27,560 nt of DNA, from assembly GCA_028565635.1 (NCBI GenBank), contig JAOXYB010042170.1, positions 1 to 27,560 on the forward strand. The letters run 5' to 3'. This DNA comes from Phoronis ovalis. Lineage: Eukaryota > Phoronida > Phoronidae. The position numbers and the translations under genes are program-made. Below the pieces are notes generated by a model. That model was not told the DNA's origin, ran no database searches, and saw nothing but the letters and a program-made list of their open reading frames with translations. Below, piece after piece: positions 20,636 through 27,560 of the stretch (position 1 is the first letter of the stretch; each line of letters opens with the position of its first letter).

Positions 20636-21240
20636 CAGGAGGGGGTACTCAAGTTATTTTATTGGTGGGGATGTGAGGCCAGTCGGAAATTTTGGGTTGC
20701 ATTCTTTTGTTGTTGTTTTTGGATTGTTAGTTTGTTACCGTAAAGAAATTTTGATACCCACTGCTTGAAGCAAATAATTTGGATTACTAACAGGTCATTT
20801 TCAAAATAAAGTTAACCCAGAAGTCAATTGGTTATGAAAATCCAAAATTAAGGTAAATCAGATGCAAAAATAGATTTTGATTTGTATCCATGGAGAATTT
20901 AGTTTGTATCAATCAGTTTGTGTAAAAATGGATCGAGGGGGTAGGGGGTCCCCCAGGCTGCAATGCTCGCACTTACAAATTGCAAACACTCGCAACAATT
21001 AAGATAAAGCTCGCTGCTCGCATTTAAAAGTCAATGGATGCTTGCGGCTCGGACTAATAACAGACCATAATGCTTGGTGCTCGCAATAATCCCCCCTATA
21101 GCCCCCTGGATTGCTACTCAAATATTTTCTAAATTTTGGGTTGCAACCCTTAAATTTCAAAAAGTTTAGATTGGGATTTCTACCACAAGCTAAAATTTTA
21201 AATTGAGTTGAACACAACATTCCATATTCAATAAAACATG
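20636..21240 (+). repeat. Second copy of the GGGGGTACTC-headed dispersed repeat, with internal insertion
   Basis: It starts AGGAGGGGGTACTCAAG and then follows the copy at 2873-3203: a TTTTnTTGGTGGGG block, GnGGAAATTTTGG, TTTGGATTG, and finally AAATTTCAAAAAGTTTAGA and CTACCACAAGCTAAAATTTT. The middle (about 20790-21110) is not shared. It holds several GCTCGC-type motifs flanked by GGGGGTCCCCC and CCCCCTATAGCCCCC, suggesting a nested insertion. Confidence 0.6.
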
Positions 21241-22780
21241 AGTGGGTTTGCTGACTGTACTGAAAAGTGCTTTCGACACTAGTCGCTACACAGACTAAAT
21301 TTACAGTCTAAAAATTGTTTTAAAGTTTTTAATCATCACTTTTAGATATATTGCTGCATTTAGGGATAGTGAAAAACTCGATTTTGAAGTATGTAGCTAC
21401 TGCGTGGTTTAAGAAATTTGAATAATACATTTTAACAGAAGGGCAACAACTGAGGTCTATAAGCTTAGGCTACCCATGCTCTGCATCCAGTTCTTAAAAT
21501 ATCCACCAGGTGGCAGTGGCAAACAACTAATCATCTCCACAACACAATGACCTGCACAATGATAACAATCAGATCTCTGATCACTTTCTTGAAAAAAAAA
21601 AACAGTTCTGAAATAACTTGGAATGAAGTTTCTACTCATGACGATTGAAAACCTAAAACATTTTGTATTTAAAAACCGCTTTGATGCCCATTTAAATAAT
21701 TGGAATATTATTCGACTTGCTCACTGAATCAACATGCAGACCTACTGTTTCCGCATACTTTTTTCCCTTTGTCCACATTTGTTTACAATCACAGGAAGAA
21801 TATAATCTAAAAAAATCAAATGTAAACAACAGGCAGTAATTAATGAACAAGGATATTTTATTTGAGCATAAAATAATACAAACAATTGGTATTTCAACAA
21901 AGCCTTTTTCCATGTTAAATACTAGTAAAGCTGCTTGAAAAATACGGAGAACCACATTGAACTCAGTAGTGAATAGTGATAAAAATCTGCATTAGGTTAC
22001 ATAAAACTAATAATATTACATATAAATGAAGTACAATACAATAATAATTATGTCATACTATGCTTTATGTTAACAAATTGATAGAAATAAAAAATGTATT
22101 TGATACAGAATACAGAATTCAATAGGTATGTTACTTCTGATTGTAAATTAAATTTGGGAATGTTAATGCAAATTAAAAAAATTGCAATTCCTGAGTAGCT
22201 GCATGATATGCAAAAGGGACGGAATGCATGTGGTCAATGCAGGGATGGAATGCTCATTAAATAGATATGATGTGCATGTGCTACATGTCCATCTCTACTC
22301 AATACTGTACTACTTACAACACTCAAAGCTAAACAAAATTTGTCATGCCATATACAATTAGAATTAGTTTTTAAAAGATTTAGAAATTGCATGACATTGG
22401 CAAGGCACTACTAACAATTTTAGTGGCTTGCTATGTCATCACAGTGCATGCAACAACCACAGTGCAAGAAATGAAACTACTAATTTAAAAAACTCACTTT
22501 GTATGCACTGGTTGAAAGAGATATTACTGAACAGATATTACTAGTTTTGCAAGTTGGATATGTATGCAAATATAATATACTATATACTGGTAACGCTCTG
22601 GTTCACTCAAGATGGTAAGAGGAATTTGACAGTCATGAATGCATTTTCTAACACAACCAGCATAAATTTGCAACAATTCTACAAAATATGGCCTTTCTGA
22701 AAAATCTGCATCAAGATGACACTTCCCAGGTATGCTGTTGTACTGGGAACATGTGAGGAAGATCTTAAGAACTGCATATT
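21241..22780. other. DAW1 3' flank / 3' UTR and intergenic DNA
   Basis: The DAW1 3' UTR must occupy part of this stretch. The nearest canonical minus-strand AATAAA I see is at 21857-21862, with a CATAAA variant near 22072, so the transcript end is unresolved. Apart from the CTCF-like site, nothing else was found. Confidence 0.4.
21503..21516 (+). promoter_or_regulatory. CTCF-like core site between DAW1 and KLF
   Basis: CCACCAGGTGGCAG fits the vertebrate CTCF core consensus CCASYAGRKGGCRS at every position. It lies between the end of DAW1 and the KLF promoter, where an insulator would be plausible. CTCF is present in many bilaterians. A single short match is not proof of binding. Confidence 0.35.
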
Positions 22781-22815
22781 TTACCTCCAGATTCGACAGG
22801 TATTATCTTTAGATC
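22781..22815 (-). CDS. DAW1: DAW1 last coding exon: WD8 end and stop
   Basis: This 35-nt exon after TTTGTAG encodes [11 protein letters not shown] and then TAA. It is too short for ORF callers and is found by its splice site and its match to the DAW1 C-terminus, which closes the propeller. Confidence 0.93.
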
Positions 22816-25800
22816 CTACAAAGGAAGAAACAAAATCCAAATTGTAAGGAAAACAAAATTAATTTTGCACAGTCCACATCATTATTGCTAAACAATTAGA
22901 CTTGCAGTTTATGTGTTAATTGATACTATCATGTTCAATAATTCAAATCATGCAAGTTAACTGACAGAATCTTTTCTTTGAACAACACAGGACAAGAAAA
23001 GTGGATCACACACAGCAGTTCAAAACAGCACTTTTGAATATCCCCCAGTATATTTGTCAGGTTCCTAAATGTGTATTGAAATTAAGTTCTTGAGCTTTAA
23101 CAAAGCTTCAAAGCATAAGACAAAGCAAACAGAGGCTATTTAAGGTGGCTAATCCCGATCGGGCAATTTATTCACAATTTCTACTTAGTTCACTGATAGA
23201 CTAACAACAATACATTTTTGGAAAGGTACTAATACAAAGATTACGAAAAAAAAACATTACTTGTCTTTCTGATGATAATGCAATTAAAAAAGAGGCCAAT
23301 TTGGGTAAAAACTCACTTTTTTCAAAATACAAACTTCAAAAAAAAAATAAGTCAAAAAGCCTTACAGATACAAAGCTGAAATTTTGCTAAATTTTCTTCC
23401 AATAGAGATGTCTAATAAAACGTCTCAGATTTTTAAAAATTTGTTTTATTTTTAAATGATGTGCTGCTAAATATATGAGGGGTCAAAACTTTTAAATAAA
23501 ACACGTTTTAAAAATCTGAGACAGCATTTTAGAAATCTCTACTGAAAGTTAATTTTAGCTGTATGCAGAGGTGTTGGATTTTTTTGAAGTTTGTGTGTTA
23601 AAAAAAAAACGAGTTTATATCCAAAATGATCGCCTTGCTGATTATATAATCGCACATCAGACAGGAAAAGTAAAATATCATATTCTTCAAGCTATACTTT
23701 TGCTATAGGTTATCTTTTCATTTAACTGTCCTAAATTTGATAAGAAGTTTATATTTCCAAAAACTGTGTCGAACTGTACTCGCCACCATAAAATGAAAAT
23801 AACACTCTTTTACCTGTAATTACTGTACTTCCTTCATAATTAAAAGCACAACTAAATATTTCATCAGTGTGGCCTTCTAATACTTGCTTACACTCCCCCG
23901 TTTCGGGATCCCATATTCTGGCAGTTTTATCTGAGCTAGCAGTAAGCACCTTGGTACCTTGTGGATTAAATGTGATCTACAACAAAAACATTTTCTCCTG
24001 ACTCTCCACTGAAACATCAAATTACAAACATAGGCAAGTGTTAAATTCGATTAGGTACCGTGTAGCTGGTACAGTTCTGAAATTCTCACACTAATTTTAC
24101 TTTTGTTCTAGATTTATCTTAACTAGATTTACTCCATAATTCAGGACAAAGATTTGCAGTCAAAGTGACTGTTTCACAATACCTTGGATATTTCTCCTTC
24201 GTGGCCTTCCATCTTACAGACTAGGTTATGTGTAATGGCATTATAGCACCTTGCTGTACCATCAGCTGAAGCTGTCAATAAGTAATTGCCAGTAAAATCA
24301 AATGTCACATCTAAAACTTCATCTTCATGACCACGTAATGTACCTATATTGCGTCCTGGAAATAAAAACGAACTGTGTAAGTCTTTAGTGACCAGCATTC
24401 ATCCCCTGATATAAACATGAAAGTAGAAAGTTTTGTAAGCTAACCAAGCAAATGTGACTCACATTAATAGGCGATTTAACAAAATTATCTACTTTAAAAC
24501 TTGGAAGACAAACTTTTAATTACGATATGAATAAATATGCTTACAAGTACGACAGTGATGATGCATGTTTCTATGTCATGGAATTTACACTGTATGGCTA
24601 GTTTAAATTAAAAATAATGTGAATTAGAATTGACACATTACATCACACAAAACATAACAAGATTAACTTTTTTTTTTTTTTTTGTATGTGATGATTAAGA
24701 TTAGTAACAGCAGCCACTTCTGGTAAATTAACAGGTATTGCCTACCTGTACTGGCATCCCATATTTTACATGTCTTGTCCATTGATCCAGTGGCTATTAA
24801 AGAACAGTCCCAGTTGAACTGAGCACTACTGATTTCTGCTCTATGTCCTATAAGTGTGTGAATGCGCCTGAAACAAGACAGTAAACATTAGTGTGATGCA
24901 AACAATCCAAGATAACTTGTCAATGAATATCTAATATTATTCTTAGCTGCTGTATTCAACTCATACATATTTATATTTAGCTTATCCACTGTGTACACTA
25001 CCACATTGTTGTAAAACTTACTTTCCGGTATTGACATCCCAGACAGACACAGTGTGATCAAATGAACCAGTGATCAGTTGATTTCCAGATGTGTTAAATG
25101 CAAGTGAAATTATTTCTGCTGAGTGACCCTGTAATACAATTAACAATATATTTTAAAGTATAATGTCGTGCACTAATCATACAGACAATGACAGGTAAAC
25201 CTGGGGTTTGGTTTCATGTACATGCCTTTTCCACTAGGTTTCACAGGAAATTTATTGTTGTGTACTATATTACAGTGCACATAATACACCATTTTATTTA
25301 TATTCTACTGGTTTCAACACCATATCCTGTTAAATAAAATGTCTCCAATGTATCTGTTATCTCAAGCTTAACAAAAGCAAAGCATGCTCATGCACTTACG
25401 TTCAGCGTACATATTTCTACTCCCATTTCTACATCCCATAACTTTGCTGTGGTGTCCATACTTCCTGTTGCAATGATTGTACTTTGAGGGTTAAAAGCCA
25501 AGCACACCTGTATACAGATATATTAGACTGGATTTAAAATAAACATCTTGGCACAAACATCAGTTTGGCTACCACTCTATATAGCAGCTTTCACGCAGTG
25601 TTTTCACAGAAACATGTTTTTAGTTGTACCATATTAACAAGTTCATTGTATATGATATTGTTTTGTTACACCTCAGATGACCATTTACACTTTACTGCTA
25701 TTTAATGAAATCTTCATTTACTGAAGGCAACTGGTTTGTCCCATATTACAATAAAACCCTTGATAGCATAACTTTACATCTTTTTTTGTACCCATCTTAA

Positions 25801-27205
25801 AAATGTTCTGTCCTCTATTTACGAAAAACCAAATAATGGAAAATCAACAACTATTTTGAATAGTTTTGTTAAAACAAAGGAAGTAGTCACACAACAGTTC
25901 ATCCAACGAAATTAAATAAACTTGAATAACATCTCAACTCAATAACATTTGAATGTTACTGTATGACCAGATCTAAGCCCCAATGTACAATAAGCATCTC
26001 TAGTTATCTAATTCTACTACCACAGTACTTACAATTTCAGCTGTATGTCCTCGATATGTATGAAAACATTTGCCTGTTTCAGCACTCCATAATTTACAAG
26101 TCTTATCAAATGATCCTGTAGCAATTTTATCCCTGAATATATATAAAGGTGCATACAATTATTTACAAGTCATCTTAAACATAACTAAAACAATTTCAGA
26201 AAAATTGACAATTGAAATTATAAATGGCAGCTTAGAACATTTACCAATGAGGGTAGCTTTCACTCTGATTGCACACCTAACTGGCAAGTACATTTTAGCT
26301 ACTATTTCTTCTACTTTTTTGAGTTTGTACATAATGTTGCAAATTAATTTATAAATAGAGTTTATCTATTCTGAGAAAAACATATCTAAGTAAGGGTGCC
26401 TGAGTAGGTGTCTTAATATTCTGCCTCTTGATAGACCGTGTTATTTGTAGTCAATATGGTTCTACTTACCCATATGGATTATTAAAAGATATAGCATACA
26501 CCACATTTCTGTGGCCTTCCAGAGTGTGTAGCTCCTCTCCAGAAGCTGTATCCCATACTTTGCATGTTCTGTCATAGCTGCCAGTAATAAAGCTGAAAAT
26601 GGGATAAAATTAACCAGTGACAGTACAACTGTAAATTAGATGTTCAGTGAGTTTGATTCTACCTCAAACACTAAAGAGGTTCCTAATTAAAGTTGCTTTA
26701 GCCGTAGGTTTTCAAAAGTACTACAAGGTTACTTGTTAAGTGAAAACAGGTTGCATTGTGCTTTAAAAATTGATGTTATTAATACTAGCCATACTTGTTA
26801 TAATCCTAAAAATACAATACATAAATAGGTTTCTTTTTACTATCAAAACATCTTAAACAGAACTACATAATTTTTTCTCAAGATTTTGGAGATTGCACTA
26901 GAATATACTGTCACAGAGAGAAAGCTATAACATGGATGTCTTGTTTAGATCTAATCCAGTGAAAAAAAATGAAGTAACATCTAAGTTAAATACAATAGCA
27001 AATGTTTAGTAGAGAAATGGAAGTAAACGATCCCATAAGGTTGGAGATAAATAACAATGGTTTCTGTAATTTCATAGTAATATAGATATACCATTGGATG
27101 GCAATCTGAATACTTGTTTTTATCCCTCCCATGAAGTGGATCTTACCTTGAACCAGACTTGTTGAAAGCCACATTTGTGAGTGGAAGAATATGTGCTCTT
27201 AGAAC
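22781..27205 (-). CDS. DAW1: Dynein assembly factor with WD repeats 1 (DAW1/ODA16), C-terminal 329 residues, 5' end outside window
   Basis: DAW1/ODA16 is a cytoplasmic WD40 adaptor that hands preassembled outer-arm dynein to intraflagellar transport for entry into motile cilia. Nine minus-strand exons (27205-27147, 26592-26470, 26132-26033, 25507-25400, 25128-25022, 24867-24746, 24355-24183, 23976-23814, 22815-22781) join to 990 nt with consistent phases and GT-AG ends. The product starts [18 protein letters not shown] and ends [10 protein letters not shown] before TAA, both characteristic of DAW1. Eight WD repeats are visible through their GH and WD-like dipeptides (GHRNV, GHTAEI, GHSAEI, GHRAEI, GHEDEV, GHEGEI, GHTDEI). 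Human DAW1 has about 415 residues, so about 86 N-terminal residues are encoded to the right of this window. No frameshift or stop was found. Other WD40 proteins lack this residue-level match. Confidence 0.95.
23255..23690. repeat. Long imperfect inverted repeat (foldback, MITE-like) in the last DAW1 intron
   Basis: The arms are symmetric about 23472. GTCTCAGATTTTTAAAA (from 23422) is answered by TTTTAAAAATCTGAGAC (ending 23522). Farther out, TAGAGATGTCTAA, ACAAACTTCAAAAAAA and TTTCTGATGATAATGC have imperfect partners on the right, giving arms of roughly 200 bp with indels. There is no coding capacity. This fits an old non-autonomous foldback element. Confidence 0.6.
23814..23976 (-). CDS. DAW1: DAW1 exon: WD7 end and WD8 start
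   Basis: This 163-nt exon encodes [20 protein letters not shown], then [17 protein letters not shown] and VIT. The acceptor is GTTGTAG and the donor GTAAAA. Confidence 0.95.
24183..24355 (-). CDS. DAW1: DAW1 exon: WD6 and WD7 start
   Basis: This 173-nt exon encodes [16 protein letters not shown], then [13 protein letters not shown], then EGHEGEISK. The terminal WD dipeptide of repeat 6 is replaced by YN, and vertebrate DAW1 also lacks a canonical WD here. Confidence 0.95.
24668..24683. repeat. T16 homopolymer in a DAW1 intron
   Basis: A run of 16 T lies in the 390-bp intron 24356-24745. It reads as A16 in the DAW1 transcript, downstream of the donor and well away from the acceptor. Confidence 0.9.
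24746..24867 (-). CDS. DAW1: DAW1 exon: WD5
   Basis: This 122-nt exon encodes [16 protein letters not shown], then [13 protein letters not shown]. The NWDCS sequence is typical of DAW1. Confidence 0.95.
25022..25128 (-). CDS. DAW1: DAW1 exon: WD4
   Basis: This 107-nt exon encodes [15 protein letters not shown] through [11 protein letters not shown], a nearly complete WD repeat. Confidence 0.95.
25400..25507 (-). CDS. DAW1: DAW1 exon: WD3 end
   Basis: This 108-nt exon is phase 0 at both ends. It encodes [18 protein letters not shown] and then TTAKLWD. Confidence 0.95.
26033..26132 (-). CDS. DAW1: DAW1 exon: WD2 end and WD3 start
   Basis: This 100-nt exon encodes [15 protein letters not shown], then RGHTAEI. 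It starts at phase 2 and ends at phase 0 before GTAAGT. Confidence 0.95.
26470..26592 (-). CDS. DAW1: DAW1 exon: WD1 end and WD2 start
   Basis: This 123-nt exon encodes [14 protein letters not shown], then [18 protein letters not shown], which is nearly unchanged from vertebrate DAW1. TTTCAG and GTAAGT flank it. Confidence 0.95.
27147..27205 (-). CDS. DAW1: DAW1 exon: start of WD repeat 1
   Basis: This 59-nt exon encodes [19 protein letters not shown]. It starts at phase 0 after CACAG and ends at phase 2 before GTAAGA. It is the most upstream DAW1 exon in the window. Confidence 0.93.
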
Positions 27206-27560
27206 CTGTGAACAATTGAAATAATTATACTATCAGTCCTAAAGATTAAAAATAAGCTACAGTGATAAAACCAGATGTCGACATAATATATCCGTCAAAT
27301 CAGCAGAACTTCTGAGTGGAACAGTTGGTACTGTCAGACGAGCAACAAAGCATGAGTCTTGCAGTGTTGATGAAACACTATTACTGTTTCCGAGTTATGC
27401 TCCTTTGTATATATACAACATATAGGTTTGTGACACGGTAAACTGACGTCAGAAATATCTGTTATTACGAGCCATTGAGAGGTGAAATGGGTAGGGACCA
27501 CCGCTTAAAGGAAATAACATTGCCTTTTCATGAATCACAAATGATAAATTCCTGCAATCG
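27206..27560 (-). other. DAW1 intron, partial
   Basis: No further DAW1 exon was found to the window edge. The stretch includes the perfect palindrome CTGACGTCAG (27443-27452), a full CRE core. It also has a minus-strand segment like AAAGGAGCATAACTCGGAAA, which resembles short motifs recurrent in mollusc repeats (from memory). Confidence 0.6.

Noticed and set aside
21457-21955. Minus-strand ORFs between DAW1 and KLF as extra exons
   Set aside because: No splice-site pairing with either gene, no homology I recognise, and DAW1 already ends properly at 22781.

Overview
The window is intron-rich, AT-rich nuclear DNA from an animal. It holds spliced minus-strand genes with GT-AG introns, minisatellites, degenerate dispersed repeats and long non-coding stretches. 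Nothing bacterial, viral or organellar was seen. A KLF5-type factor, the cilium gene DAW1 and a repeat style resembling that of bivalves and other lophotrochozoans suggest a marine invertebrate, probably a mollusc. The species cannot be named from the sequence.

Layout: positions 1 to about 10080 contain no gene I can establish. This part holds a retrotransposon-like tail (110-365), an exact 10 x 37 bp tandem array (1559-1928), two poly-G-headed degenerate repeats (2873-3203 and 3757-4130), and weak plus-strand exon-like pieces at 3630-3756, 4683-4719 and 4887-4969. From 10083 to about 19910, minus strand, lies a complete four-exon Krueppel-like factor gene of KLF5 type. Its reconstructed CDS is 1296 nt (431 aa), with an N-terminal regulatory region and three C-terminal C2H2 fingers. 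Positions 19910-22780 are intergenic, with a second copy of the poly-G repeat (20636-21240) and a perfect match to the CTCF core consensus (21503-21516). From 22781 to the right edge, minus strand, are the last nine coding exons of DAW1 (ODA16/WDR69). They encode 329 residues and all eight WD repeats, and the N-terminal part (about 86 residues by comparison with the human protein) lies beyond the window.

The two genes sit head-to-tail, with DAW1 upstream of KLF, about 3.1 kb from the DAW1 stop to the KLF start. I see no functional link: KLF is a DNA-binding transcription factor and DAW1 is a cytoplasmic adaptor that delivers outer-arm dynein to cilia. The most notable observation is inside the KLF protein. 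The conserved RRxSxSxVxxF motif, present once in vertebrate KLF5 as I recall it, occurs twice here in a roughly 40-residue internal duplication. A phosphodegron-like site and a PPxY motif follow it downstream.
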